DNA from: CAZKHG01 sp964552655
GTDB taxonomy: Bacteria; Bacteroidota; Bacteroidia; Bacteroidales; Tenuifilaceae
Length of the DNA stretch: 64,000 bases
Reading direction: 5' to 3'
Assembly (NCBI GenBank): GCA_964552655.1
Contig: CAZKHG010000012.1
Span: 1-64,000, forward strand
Positions 7,362 to 16,490 of this stretch are shown here, one piece after another; the stretch's first letter is position 1, and every line of letters begins with the position of its first letter. Made by a program: the position numbers and the translations under genes. A model generated the notes under the pieces. That model was not told the origin of the DNA. It did not search any database and saw only the letters and a program-made list of their open reading frames with translations.

Positions 7362-9413
7362 ATGCAAAAAGGAAAAATTGGCGTAACAACCGAGAACATT
7401 TTCCCAATTATCAAGAAGTTTTTATACTCCGATCACGAGATTTTTTTGCGTGAGCTGATATCAAACGCCATAGATGCAACGCAGAAGTTGAAAACATTGG
7501 CTTCAGTTGGTGACTATAAGGGAGAACTGGGCGATCTTACCATCAACGTTAAGGTTGATAAAAAGGAAAAAACCATTACCATTTCCGATAAGGGGATTGG
7601 AATGACTGCTGAAGAAATTGAGAAGTACATCAATCAAATTGCTTTTTCCGGTGCCGAGGAATTCCTGGAAAAGTATAAGAATCAAACCAATGCCATTATT
7701 GGGCATTTTGGCCTGGGTTTTTATTCATCGTTTATGGTAAGCGAAAAGGTTGAAATTTTCTCTAAATCCTACCAGGATGGTACAAAGGCTGTGCAATGGT
7801 CATGTGATGGAACTCCCGAATATTCTATCGAAGAGATAGACCGCGAGCAAAGGGGAACAGATATCATTCTTCATATTAATGATGAATCGAAGGAGTTTTT
7901 GGAGGAATCCAAAATTAAGGAACTTTTAACCAAGTATTGCCGCTACCTTCCAGTACCTATTGCTTTTGGTACTGAGAAGGAATGGAAGGATGGGAAAGAG
8001 GTTGATACCAAAAAACCTAAAATCATCAACGAAGTTAACCCTTTATGGATGCGTAAACCCGTTGACCTGAAAGATGAGGATTACATGAAATTTTACCATG
8101 ATCTTTACCCGGTTGCCGAAGATCCTTTATTCTATATTCACCTTAATGTTGATTACCCATTTAACCTTACAGGCATTCTATACTTCCCAAGAATTAAGTC
8201 GAACTTTGATATCCAGAAGAATAAGATTCAGCTGTACTGCAACCAGGTCTATGTAACTGACTCGGTTGAAGGTATTGTGCCGGAGTTTTTAACCTTGTTG
8301 CATGGAGTAATTGACTCACCGGATATTCCGTTAAATGTATCACGCAGCTATTTGCAGAGCGATTCAAATGTTAAGAAGATATCTACCCACATTACCAAGA
8401 AAGTAGCCGACAGGCTTCAGGATATTTTTAAAAATGACCGGACTCAATTCGAGAAAAAATGGGATGACCTCAAGCTGTTTATCACCTTTGGAATGATAAC
8501 CGATGAGAAGTTCTATGAGCGTGCCGATAAATTTGCTTTGTTCAAGAATGTTGATAGCAAGTATTTTACTTTCGAAGAGTATGAGAAGCTGATCAGGGAG
8601 AATCAAACTGATAAAAATAAAACGCTGATTTACCTGTATTCAAGCGATAAGGTTGATCAGCACAGCTACATTGAGGCAGCACAAAACAAAGGTTACGATG
8701 TACTTTTGTTGGATGGGCAGCTCGATCCACACCTGATAAACAGCCTCGAAACAAAATTTAAGGATTCACGATTTGCCCGCGTTGATTCCGATGTGGTTGA
8801 AAAGTTGATTGTAAAAGAGGATAAAAAGGAAGTTGAACTGGCAAAAGCAGAGCAGGATGAGCTAAGAACTGTATTTGAGGGTGCTTTGCCTGAGGAGTCA
8901 CACTACTGGGTTTCCTTTGAGGATTTGGGTGAATCAGCTTCCCCTGTGGTGATCACCCGTTCAGAGTTTATGCGCCGCATGAAAGATATGGCCTCCATGA
9001 GCCCAACTGCAGGTTTTTATGGAAATATGCCAGATAGCCTCAACCTTGTTGTAAACGTTTCGCATCCTTTAATCAAGGCGGTTTTAGAATCGAAAGGGAA
9101 AAAGCTTGGGAAAAAACTTGAGGATATTAACTCTAAAATCAAACCACTGGAAACCAGTGTTGAAGAGTTGAAGGGAAAAATTAAAGGGAAAAAGGACGAG
9201 GAAGTTGACCAAAATGACAAAAATGCCATAGAAGAAACGGAAAAGGAGCTGGATAAACTTAATGAAGATAAAAAGGTTATCCTTAAAGGGTTTGGAAAAG
9301 ATCATAAGCTGGTAAAACAGCTGATTGATTTAGCCCTACTCTCGAACAATATGCTTAAAGGTGAGGATTTGAGCAGGTTTGTGAAACGGAGTATTGAACT
9401 TATAAAAACTTAA
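7362..9413 (+). CDS. htpG: Chaperone HtpG (Hsp90)
   Basis: A 683-residue ATP-dependent Hsp90 chaperone that binds late folding intermediates in the cytoplasm. The N-terminal GHKL ATPase domain shows FLRELISNAIDA, DKGIGMT and GHFGLGFYSSFMV. The middle domain includes FPRIKSNF and LNVSRSYLQSD with the catalytic-loop arginine. The C-terminal part has a highly charged, lysine/glutamate-rich segment (about 575-640) before the dimerisation region. That charged insertion is longer than in E. coli HtpG. The ATG at 7362 gives the conserved start near MQKGKIGVTTENIFP. The 216-base upstream region has no clear housekeeping promoter, which could mean stress control, but no known heat-shock operator is visible. 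Confidence 0.96.
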   Translation: MQKGKIGVTTENIFPIIKKFLYSDHEIFLRELISNAIDATQKLKTLASVGDYKGELGDLTINVKVDKKEKTITISDKGIGMTAEEIEKYINQIAFSGAEEFLEKYKNQTNAIIGHFGLGFYSSFMVSEKVEIFSKSYQDGTKAVQWSCDGTPEYSIEEIDREQRGTDIILHINDESKEFLEESKIKELLTKYCRYLPVPIAFGTEKEWKDGKEVDTKKPKIINEVNPLWMRKPVDLKDEDYMKFYHDLYPVAEDPLFYIHLNVDYPFNLTGILYFPRIKSNFDIQKNKIQLYCNQVYVTDSVEGIVPEFLTLLHGVIDSPDIPLNVSRSYLQSDSNVKKISTHITKKVADRLQDIFKNDRTQFEKKWDDLKLFITFGMITDEKFYERADKFALFKNVDSKYFTFEEYEKLIRENQTDKNKTLIYLYSSDKVDQHSYIEAAQNKGYDVLLLDGQLDPHLINSLETKFKDSRFARVDSDVVEKLIVKEDKKEVELAKAEQDELRTVFEGALPEESHYWVSFEDLGESASPVVITRSEFMRRMKDMASMSPTAGFYGNMPDSLNLVVNVSHPLIKAVLESKGKKLGKKLEDINSKIKPLETSVEELKGKIKGKKDEEVDQNDKNAIEETEKELDKLNEDKKVILKGFGKDHKLVKQLIDLALLSNNMLKGEDLSRFVKRSIELIKT

Positions 9414-9442
9414 ATTTTATTTAAAAGCTCCCTATAATGAGA

Positions 9443-9480
9443 TGACCCTCAAAAGTTTAATGTCTAACTTTTGGGGGTCA
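9443..9480. terminator. Hairpin between convergent htpG and the next gene
   Basis: A 15-bp stem with one mismatch/wobble (9443-9457 with 9466-9480) and an 8-base loop lies between two convergent genes and could stop transcription from both sides. Confidence 0.7.
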
Positions 9481-9553
9481 CTTTAAAATTGTGGCTTTAT
9501 AATTTATTCCTTAAATTAGTAATAATACTGTTTCAGTTAAAATAATGCAACAC

Positions 9554-10069
9554 TCAAAACATCTCCCTTACCTCTTTCTTCATGTAGCTAATAGCTAGGT
9601 CAATTGGGTTTGATTCAAATTCAACCATGGTTTCCAGAATTTTCTGGCTTAAGCTTATTGAGGGGTCTTCGGGGTTGATTTTATCTGCGCATATATTTAT
9701 CAGCTTAATTACATTGCCCTTGGCATTTTTAACCAGCTCCCAGGCTTCAACGCTCACGTAGAGTTGTTGAGAAAGGTTATGCTCCCACTCGGCACGAATT
9801 GTCCCAAGCATAGCCGATTGTAGGTTTTGCACTGTCATACCAGGTTTGTTTGCTCTTAGAATTAGTGAATCAGGAGAAATTCTCTCCAGGAGCAAGGTTA
9901 ACCTTTCGTAGGCTTGTAACCGCAATGGGAGAGTAATTTTCTGATTATTTTTCAGGTATTCAATTTTTCTTCTTTTGGTCTCATTCTGGAACATGGTGGA
10001 TAAAGTAAGGTATGTAGCCAGGAAAACCAGAAGACCGGGAATTGTTATTTTAAGTATTTCGCTAAACAT
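9554..10069 (-). CDS. Membrane-anchored protein of unknown function
   Basis: A 171-residue protein with a single N-terminal membrane segment (about residues 6-27, GLLVFLATYLTLSTMF). A basic stretch (NETKRRKIEYLKNN) and a mostly helical soluble domain follow. The pattern LPLRLQAYERLTLLLERI and the helical C-terminus ending in EVREMF suggest a cytoplasmic helical bundle. I do not recognise a named domain; similar short anchored proteins are common in Bacteroidota. It converges with htpG and diverges from the aminotransferase gene. Confidence 0.7.
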   Translation of the reverse strand: MFSEILKITIPGLLVFLATYLTLSTMFQNETKRRKIEYLKNNQKITLPLRLQAYERLTLLLERISPDSLILRANKPGMTVQNLQSAMLGTIRAEWEHNLSQQLYVSVEAWELVKNAKGNVIKLINICADKINPEDPSISLSQKILETMVEFESNPIDLAISYMKKEVREMF

Positions 10070-10185
10070 CGTGATAAAAAATTTTAGGTTAATGGATTAT
10101 TTATCCCTTTAAAATGTAATTTTAGCCTTTTAAAATCAAAAAATGAAATTTTTAAGATTGTTATTAAACTAAAGTTTATGTGGAT

Positions 10186-11379
10186 ATGGAAAAAGTATCA
10201 GCAAGAATAGCAGCTTTAGCTGAATCGCAAACCCTGGCTATGTCTCAAAAATCAAAAGATTTGAAGGCACAAGGGATTAATGTTATTGATTTGAGTGTAG
10301 GCGAACCTGACTTCCATACACCCGATTTTGTTAAGGATGCCGCTAAAAAAGCCATTGATAATAATATCTCATTCTACTCACCCGTTCCCGGGTTCAGGGA
10401 TCTGCTTGAAGCCATTTCGAACAAATTGAAAAGGGAGAATAATTTGGAGTATTCCCCCGATCAGATTGTTGTTTCCAATGGGGCGAAACAGAGCCTGACA
10501 AACATAATACTTTCGCTGGTTGATAAAGATGATGAGGTAATTGTACCTGCCCCTTACTGGGTTAGCTATGTTGAGCTGGTTAAATTGGCCGAAGGGAAAA
10601 ATGTAATAATTGAAACTTCAATAAAGGATAATTTCAAAATTTCTCCACAACAGCTTGAGAATGCCATTACCCCTAAAACCAAGATGATAATACTCTGTTC
10701 GCCATCCAACCCAACCGGAAGTGTTTATACCCGTGATGAACTGGAAGTAATTGCGAAAGTGGTAGAAAAATACCCGAATATATTTGTAATATCGGATGAG
10801 ATATACGAACACATCAATTTTATTGGTAAACACGAAAGCATTGCCCAGTTTAACTCAATTAAGGACAGAGTTATTATCATCAACGGGGTTTCGAAGGGAT
10901 ACGCTATGACCGGATGGAGAATTGGTTATTCGGCCTCACCCAAATGGATAGCCAAGGCTTCCGTAAAGTTGCAAGGGCAAACAACTTCCGGTGCCAGCTC
11001 CATAGCGCAGAAAGCTTCAGTGGCAGCAATAAATTCCGATGGTTCCTACCCACGGCAGATGTGTGAAGGGTTTGAGAAACGACGAAACTTTATGGTTGAT
11101 GCAATCTCTAACATTAAGGGATTCAATGTTAATATGCCACAAGGGGCTTTTTATATTTTCCCTGAGATATCCTATTTCTTTGGCAAATCCGATGGTTCCT
11201 CTACAATTCATAGTTCCGATGATTTTGCAATGTTCCTATTGAATACTGCTCATGTAGCCATTGTTCCCGGTAGCGCCTTTGGGTCACCCGATTATATCAG
11301 GTTTTCCTACGCTGCTTCGGAGGTACAGCTTAAAGAGGCAGTTGAACGGATTGCTAAAGCAGTTGAGAAACTGAAATAA
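10186..11379 (+). CDS. Aspartate-type aminotransferase (class I/II)
   Basis: A 397-residue PLP enzyme that probably interconverts aspartate and oxaloacetate using 2-oxoglutarate/glutamate. Features of the Ib aspartate aminotransferase subgroup are visible: LSVGEPDFHTP near residue 38, CSPSNPTGSVY, the cofactor-binding ISDEIYEH, SKGYAMTGWRIGY with the Schiff-base lysine and phosphate-binding arginine, and YIRFSYA near the end with the carboxylate-binding arginine. An in-frame GTG lies six bases upstream, but the ATG at 10186 is more likely. Activity on prephenate or aromatic substrates, seen in some members, cannot be excluded. Confidence 0.9.
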   Translation: MEKVSARIAALAESQTLAMSQKSKDLKAQGINVIDLSVGEPDFHTPDFVKDAAKKAIDNNISFYSPVPGFRDLLEAISNKLKRENNLEYSPDQIVVSNGAKQSLTNIILSLVDKDDEVIVPAPYWVSYVELVKLAEGKNVIIETSIKDNFKISPQQLENAITPKTKMIILCSPSNPTGSVYTRDELEVIAKVVEKYPNIFVISDEIYEHINFIGKHESIAQFNSIKDRVIIINGVSKGYAMTGWRIGYSASPKWIAKASVKLQGQTTSGASSIAQKASVAAINSDGSYPRQMCEGFEKRRNFMVDAISNIKGFNVNMPQGAFYIFPEISYFFGKSDGSSTIHSSDDFAMFLLNTAHVAIVPGSAFGSPDYIRFSYAASEVQLKEAVERIAKAVEKLK

Positions 11380-11479
11380 TCCTAAAGTTGGTTGAAGTTT
11401 TCATTCTTTTATTGAATGTTCATTGCTTATAAATTAATTATAGTAATGGTCGTTTCAATTAATAGACAAAACCCAATGA

Positions 11480-12529
11480 ATGATCAGTAAAAAAGGTAAA
11501 AGGAGTAAGCAAAGTTTCTTCGTTGTTGCAATTATTGCCCTTGCAATGATTTCCGTTTTTGGTTACAGGTATTATATCCGGATGTATAAACCTAATGTAA
11601 AAATCCACGATGCTGAATACCTTTATATTTTTACCGGATCGGATTTTACTGCAGTAACAGATAGCCTTGTGGCTAAAAATCTTGTAATTGATATTGAATC
11701 TTTTAAGAAAACTGCCAAAGCATTAGGCTATACTGATAAAATCCGGCCTGGAAGGTATAAATTCTCTCCAGGGATGAGTAACCGTGAAATTGTTAAGATG
11801 TTGATTAATGGAATACAAGCCCCGGTTAGAGTAACATTTAGCTATGCTCGTACCCCAGAGCTGCTGATGGGGAAAATAGCTAAACAGATTGAACCTGATT
11901 CATTATCATTAATTAACTACTTCAGAAATAGCAATACACCCGTTAAGTATGGTTTTACAAATGAAACGTTGATATCAATGTTTATTCCCAACACTTATGA
12001 ATTTTACTGGAATATCACCCCTGAGATTTTCTTTGACAGGATGAAAAAAGAGTATGATTTTTTCTGGAATGATGATCGCAAAGAGAAAGCCAGGGAGGTG
12101 GGATTATCCCAGGCAGAAATATCAATTCTGGCTTCAATAGTTGAGGAGGAAACCATTAAGCGTGATGAGCGACCAAAAGTTGCAGGTGTTTATATGAATC
12201 GACTTAAGAAAAGAATGTATCTGCAAGCCGATCCAACCGTGAAGTATGCTTTACACGATTTCACCATCCGAAGGATTCTTACAAAACACCTTGAGGTTAA
12301 ATCGCCATATAATACCTATAAAAACTACGGGCTACCCCCAGGTCCAATTAATTGCCCTTCAATTTCATCAATAGATGCAGTATTGAACTTTGAGCATCAT
12401 CAATACCTTTATTTTTGCGCAAAGGACGATTTTTCTGGCTACCATGTTTTTGCCAGAACCCTTATTGAGCACAACCGCAACGCGGAGGCGTACCGGAGAG
12501 CACTTGATAAGGAGAGGATTTACCGGTAG
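11480..12529 (+). CDS. mltG: Endolytic transglycosylase MltG (YceG-like)
   Basis: A 349-residue inner-membrane murein lytic transglycosylase that cuts nascent peptidoglycan strands and helps set their length. It has a short basic N-tail, one membrane segment (about 13-31) and a periplasmic YceG domain. Signature sequences are ILASIVEEETI with the catalytic glutamate, RPKVAGVYMNRLKKRMYLQADPT, and the C-terminal SPYNTYKNYGLPPGPI. The length fits the family. It lies 100 bases after the aminotransferase gene and 81 bases before a DUF2752 gene in the same direction. Confidence 0.93.
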   Translation: MISKKGKRSKQSFFVVAIIALAMISVFGYRYYIRMYKPNVKIHDAEYLYIFTGSDFTAVTDSLVAKNLVIDIESFKKTAKALGYTDKIRPGRYKFSPGMSNREIVKMLINGIQAPVRVTFSYARTPELLMGKIAKQIEPDSLSLINYFRNSNTPVKYGFTNETLISMFIPNTYEFYWNITPEIFFDRMKKEYDFFWNDDRKEKAREVGLSQAEISILASIVEEETIKRDERPKVAGVYMNRLKKRMYLQADPTVKYALHDFTIRRILTKHLEVKSPYNTYKNYGLPPGPINCPSISSIDAVLNFEHHQYLYFCAKDDFSGYHVFARTLIEHNRNAEAYRRALDKERIYR

Positions 12530-12610
12530 TTTATAACTCAGAATTCAGAAGTCAGAATATATTGCAAAGAGCAATGAATACGGAACAAGGATCGCTCAAC
12601 TTAATGAATT

Positions 12611-13003
12611 ATGTCGTTATCAAAAGAGACACAAAAAGACCGGTGGGTTGGAATTGCTATTGGGATAATTATTGTATTAATTATCTCTTTCATACCAATT
12701 AGTTCAGCCAGTTGGTTTGAGTTTCACTGCCCTCACAGGTTACTCTTTGGGTTTGGGTGTCCGCTTTGTGGATCCACAAGAGCTTTAATATCAGTTATTC
12801 ACCTTGAATTTTATAATGCTTTATTGCTAAACGCGGCTGTATATTCACTGTTGCTTTTTGGTGTGTTCGAAATGGTAAACTTATTACTCTCTGGAAAGTT
12901 TGAAAAGGCAAGGCGATGGTTGATAGCATCTGTTATTATTTCTTACCTAGTTGTTTATGGATACCGGCTTGTTGTTTTCCTGTTAGCTCACTTTCACAAA
13001 TAG
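12611..13003 (+). CDS. DUF2752 membrane protein
   Basis: A 130-residue inner-membrane protein with about three membrane helices (residues 14-33, 65-86 and 103-124). The DUF2752 signature is clear: FHCPHRLLFGFGCPLCGSTRA, with cysteine pairs around GCPLCG, followed by an amphipathic helix and a second helix pair. The family is widespread in Bacteroidota and its role is unknown; the conserved cysteines may bind metal or be redox-active. It follows mltG on the same strand. Confidence 0.85.
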   Translation: MSLSKETQKDRWVGIAIGIIIVLIISFIPISSASWFEFHCPHRLLFGFGCPLCGSTRALISVIHLEFYNALLLNAAVYSLLLFGVFEMVNLLLSGKFEKARRWLIASVIISYLVVYGYRLVVFLLAHFHK

Positions 13004-13071
13004 TTACTAGAACCATTAATCTGCTTTACCTCTTGATTATCAACTGAAAACTCAGACCAGGCAGATAAGTT

Positions 13072-13926
13072 CTAGGCATTCAGTTCGTTGCCTGAATTAT
13101 CCACTGATGTCAAATTTTCTTTTTGCTCTCTGATACTAAAGTACTGGAGGGTAATTCCGATTAAGGGAATAGTGTAAAGAAGATTGCTGAAAAATGTTGT
13201 TAATACGGCGATTATGGTTGAACTGGCTTTGAGAGATGAAGTAACTTCCTGCCCCTGAGCACTGTGTAACATGGAAAGCCAGGTAAGAATCATGTTGGGT
13301 ATCGAAAATACCATACCTAAAACCCCCGTTATTATTGAGCAAACGATGATAAGCAGGAAAGTCCACCACCATGCCTGATGGCTTAAAGAGAAGCTGCGGT
13401 TGAATGCATCACCGAATGATTTTTTTTCAAAAAATAGTATCGGGAAAAAGAGTGAAAGCGAAATTGAGAGGTAGATCCCCGGAATTATACAAGCCACAAC
13501 TCCAATGACAACTAAAATGCCCAAAGGTATTGAGTAGATCAATACTTTTAAAAAATTTTGAAACACCGACTGTCCGAACTCTTCGTTAGTAAAGCCATTT
13601 TTGCCTTTTTCGTGGTAAAGCTGCATGTAGGTTACAACAACCGACGTAAGCATTGAGTAGCTTAACCAGATACCTAGTAGAATGATAGAGTAGCTTTTTA
13701 GGAAAATGTTAAAAAAGGTGTTGGGGTCATCCTTGGCCCATTTCATGATATTGGTAAGGTCGTTTAGATAGTTGGCCATTGCCAACCCGGAAACTAAACC
13801 CAATGGTCCAAAGTAGATCAGGAGTTTTATTAGCAATGGTTTAAATTCCTGCTTTATGAATAAAAAAGTGGTGTTCAGAACTTCACCAAAATCACGTTTT
13901 TTCCTAAGAATTATGCTGTTTTCCAT
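13072..13926 (-). CDS. Multi-pass membrane protein of unknown function
   Basis: A 284-residue integral membrane protein with about six hydrophobic segments (near residues 32-52, 78-100, 130-165, 185-215 and 240-262). It includes the sequence GVVACIIPGIYLSISLSLFFPILFFEKKS, a pattern seen in several DUF-type bacterial membrane families with a glycerophosphoryl-phosphodiesterase-like membrane domain. The N-terminus RDFGEVLNTTFLFIKQEFKPLL is also typical of those proteins. No catalytic motif is visible. It is convergent with the DUF2752 gene. The region to the next gene (13927-14184) holds only a promoter. Confidence 0.72.
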   Translation of the reverse strand: MENSIILRKKRDFGEVLNTTFLFIKQEFKPLLIKLLIYFGPLGLVSGLAMANYLNDLTNIMKWAKDDPNTFFNIFLKSYSIILLGIWLSYSMLTSVVVTYMQLYHEKGKNGFTNEEFGQSVFQNFLKVLIYSIPLGILVVIGVVACIIPGIYLSISLSLFFPILFFEKKSFGDAFNRSFSLSHQAWWWTFLLIIVCSIITGVLGMVFSIPNMILTWLSMLHSAQGQEVTSSLKASSTIIAVLTTFFSNLLYTIPLIGITLQYFSIREQKENLTSVDNSGNELNA

Positions 13927-14137
13927 CTTTTAATTCAATTTTGATATAATATCTGGTTGGGTGTAAAAGTATAATGTTCTTACGATTATTGAAAGGAATT
14001 GATAAAAATTTAATGCCACTATGGAAATGCTTATAATGTGTTGTGCTTGAGAGTTAATAATAAGATAAAATTAATTCGGATTAACTATTGGAAATAAGCT
14101 ACACTGCTATTTTCCTGATAAAAAACCAGATGTTTTA

Positions 14138-14168
14138 TTGACAATCAGGTTAATGTATCGTAGCTTTA
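14138..14168 (+). promoter_or_regulatory. Probable promoter of the downstream lipoprotein gene
   Basis: TTG at 14138-14140, a 20-base spacer, and TAGCTTTA at 14161-14168 (7 of 8 to TAnnTTTG). The ATG is 16 bases further on, giving a very short leader. Confidence 0.5.
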
Positions 14169-14184
14169 TGGCAAACTTAAGATC

Positions 14185-14862
14185 ATGCATCAAAAATCTT
14201 TTATACTGATCATACTACTTTTCCTTTTAACAGAATGTGGACCAGATGTGAAATTTACAGCTCCACAACCATCAGGTAAGCAAAATCTAATGGCCATTCC
14301 CGATCTTTTTCAAGGTACTTTTCAGAATATGGCCGATAGCACTATCCTGATTATTGATAAACAGGCGATATTCAAGGTATGGAAATCGAATGAGCAGATG
14401 CACCTGGATAGCTTAATTAAGGATTTGAAATTACAGGTGAAAAAAGATACTGTGATATCGCTTAACGATGGGTTTAAGGTTGAGGTTAAGTTTACCGACA
14501 ACCCCTCAAAAGTGTTAGTTAGCGCCCGGGAAAAACTTTTTGAAATTTCCGATTCCGGTATTATCAGAAAGTATAAAAGTGTTTGTTTTTTGAACTATCA
14601 AACCCGGGATGGCTTCTGGTTGGTAAAAATTTTAAAGCTGAAAGGTGAATACCTTCAATTTACAGATTTTATTGATTCAAAAGAAATAGATTATGTTGAG
14701 GGTTTTACAAAGGTCACTGTAATAAAAGATACATCAAACTCCAGCACCCAGGAATACAGGCTTAGCCCAAACCTTCGGCAAATCAGGAGAATACTGAGAA
14801 GTAAGGAGTTCAAAAAAGAGTATATCAGACTAAAGCTTAACGGAGGAACCGGTGTTAAATAA
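14185..14862 (+). CDS. Putative lipoprotein of unknown function
   Basis: A 225-residue protein whose N-terminus is a lipoprotein-type signal (hydrophobic stretch ending LLTEC, Cys18). Glutamate just before the cysteine is unusual for a lipobox, so lipidation is probable but not certain. The mature part contains repeated short beta-type segments (DSTILIIDKQAIFKVW, DGFWLVKILKLKG, YVEGFTKVTVI). I do not recognise a family. It is transcribed alone, with its own promoter-like site and a shared terminator downstream. Confidence 0.72.
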   Translation: MHQKSFILIILLFLLTECGPDVKFTAPQPSGKQNLMAIPDLFQGTFQNMADSTILIIDKQAIFKVWKSNEQMHLDSLIKDLKLQVKKDTVISLNDGFKVEVKFTDNPSKVLVSAREKLFEISDSGIIRKYKSVCFLNYQTRDGFWLVKILKLKGEYLQFTDFIDSKEIDYVEGFTKVTVIKDTSNSSTQEYRLSPNLRQIRRILRSKEFKKEYIRLKLNGGTGVK

Positions 14863-14890
14863 AAAAATCCCTGGTAAACAGGGATTTTTT
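14862..14890. terminator. Bidirectional intrinsic terminator
   Basis: A 12-bp perfect stem (14862-14873 with 14879-14890) with A-tract and T-tract arms and a 5-base loop. It works on either strand, closing the lipoprotein gene (+) and the RRM-protein gene (-). Confidence 0.9.
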
Positions 14891-14910
14891 ATAAGTTTTC
14901 AGGTATGGTT

Positions 14911-15300
14911 TTAGTAGTCTGACCTTCTGCCACCACCGCCTCTGCGGTCGCCACCACCTCTGCGGTCACCACCGCCTCTGTTGTAGCCACCACCACCTCT
15001 GTTATAACCGCCACCCTGGCTGTTACCACCACGGAATCCACCACGACGTTCACCATCCTTTTTTTCTTCTGAAACATTAACAACAATGGCTCTGCCGCTA
15101 ATCTCTTTACCATTCAATGCTTCAATTGCTGCTTTAGCTTGATCATCATTGGGCATATCAACAAACCCAAATCCTTTACTTCTACCAGTGAATTTATCAG
15201 TAATTATTCTTACCGATGAAACCTCACCGTATTCTTCAAATAAATCCTTAAGTACAGATTCCTCTAGGCTATAAGGAAGACTACCTGCAAAAATGTTCAT
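14911..15300 (-). CDS. RRM-type RNA-binding protein with Gly/Arg-rich tail
   Basis: A 129-residue protein: one RNA-recognition motif (residues 1-79) with RNP2 (NIFAGSLPYSL) and RNP1 (KGFGFVDM), then a low-complexity tail from about residue 90 with repeated RGG and YNRGGG units. This is the architecture of the cold-inducible RRM proteins of cyanobacteria and Bacteroidota, which bind single-stranded RNA. A TACATTTG (-7-like) lies on the minus strand at 15340-15333, giving a short leader. The tail-coding DNA is repetitive because of the RGG units and is not a CRISPR or satellite. Confidence 0.9.
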   Translation of the reverse strand: MNIFAGSLPYSLEESVLKDLFEEYGEVSSVRIITDKFTGRSKGFGFVDMPNDDQAKAAIEALNGKEISGRAIVVNVSEEKKDGERRGGFRGGNSQGGGYNRGGGGYNRGGGDRRGGGDRRGGGGRRSDY

Positions 15301-15389
15301 AAACTATAATTAATTTAATTAGTAATATTTTACAAATGTATTCTTTTAATTTAAAAACATTGTAAAATAGGTTGATAACTTATGTGAAA

Positions 15390-16403
15390 TTAGAAAATAT
15401 TTACTTCGAAGTCCAAATGTATTCCAAATTCAGTAAGAACGGAACCCTGAATTTGTCTCGCCAAGTCAAGTATTTCAGCTCCTTTTGCATTGCCCAGGTT
15501 CACCAGCACCAAAGCTTGATCTTTATGTACCGCACAGGTTTTTAATTCTTTACCCTTCCAGCCGCATTGCTCAATTAGCCATCCGGCAGGAATTTTTACC
15601 TGGTCATCTGATAATGGGTAGGAGGGGATTGTTGGGTACCTGGACTTAATCAATTCAAAAGAGGAGATATTAATAACTGGGTTTTTAAAGAAACTTCCGG
15701 CATTGCCAAGTATTGCCGGATCGGGCAATTTTCTTTTCCTGATATTAATAACGGCATCCCTTAAATTTTGTAACGATTTTTCTCCAAGTTTTAAAATTTC
15801 CTCTTCCAGATTCCCGTAATTGGTTATAAGGTTGACTTTTTTACTAAGCTTAAACCAAACGTAAGTGATGATGATCGTCCCCTTCATCTCTTTTTTGAAT
15901 ATGCTATCGCGATAGCCAAAGCCACACTCAGAATTTTGAAGTTCCAATGTTTTTTTAGTGGAAACATTTATGCCTTCAACTTTTAGAATTGTATCCTTCA
16001 CTTCAACACCGTAAGCGCCGATGTTTTGAATAGGTGATGCACCTACACTACCGGGAATAAGCGATAAATTCTCCAACCCGTAAACCCCTCTGCTCACAGT
16101 CCATTCAACCAATTTGTCCCAATTCACACCTGCGCCAACCCTAATTGTTATTGCTTCATCGGTATCTTCCATAACATTAATTCCGGGGATTAAAGGCTGA
16201 ATGATTACACCATCAAAGTCCTGGGTGAACAGAATATTACTACCTCCCCCTAACACCATAACCGGTAGGTTGTTATACGAGGCAAAGTTAAGGGCAAACG
16301 ATATTTTTTCAATTGTATTGGCAATGGCCAGATAACGGGTTTTAGCTTCTATTCCAAATGTATTCAGGGATTTTAGCTGAACATCTTTTTTTATTTGAAT
16401 CAT
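15390..16403 (-). CDS. murB: UDP-N-acetylenolpyruvoylglucosamine reductase MurB
   Basis: A 337-residue FAD enzyme that reduces UDP-GlcNAc-enolpyruvate to UDP-N-acetylmuramate with NADPH, the second committed step of peptidoglycan synthesis. It is the E. coli-like type I form: FAD-binding VLGGGSNIL (50-58), IPGSVGASPIQNIGAYGVE (116-134), GYRDSIFK with Arg165, proton-donor Ser237 in NAGSFFKNP, and Glu333 near the C-terminus. It is transcribed divergently from a glycosyltransferase gene; its -7-like site is at 16421-16428. Confidence 0.96.
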   Translation of the reverse strand: MIQIKKDVQLKSLNTFGIEAKTRYLAIANTIEKISFALNFASYNNLPVMVLGGGSNILFTQDFDGVIIQPLIPGINVMEDTDEAITIRVGAGVNWDKLVEWTVSRGVYGLENLSLIPGSVGASPIQNIGAYGVEVKDTILKVEGINVSTKKTLELQNSECGFGYRDSIFKKEMKGTIIITYVWFKLSKKVNLITNYGNLEEEILKLGEKSLQNLRDAVINIRKRKLPDPAILGNAGSFFKNPVINISSFELIKSRYPTIPSYPLSDDQVKIPAGWLIEQCGWKGKELKTCAVHKDQALVLVNLGNAKGAEILDLARQIQGSVLTEFGIHLDFEVNIF

Positions 16404-16420
16404 TTTAGGGGAATTTTATA

Positions 16421-16428
16421 CAAAGATA
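16421..16428 (-). promoter_or_regulatory. -7 promoter element of murB
   Basis: Minus-strand TATCTTTG is an exact match to TAnnTTTG, 18 bases before the murB start codon. No well-spaced TTG upstream element is seen. Confidence 0.45.
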
Positions 16429-16490
16429 TATATTGGAGAACAAAATGGGCGAGTTTATGTTATATTTCTGGGATATTAATCAACACCAAA

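Noticed and set aside
14911..15060. Short direct repeats resembling a tandem or CRISPR-like array
   Set aside because: The repeats are in frame with the RRM protein and encode the RGG/YNRGGG tail; there are no unique spacers.
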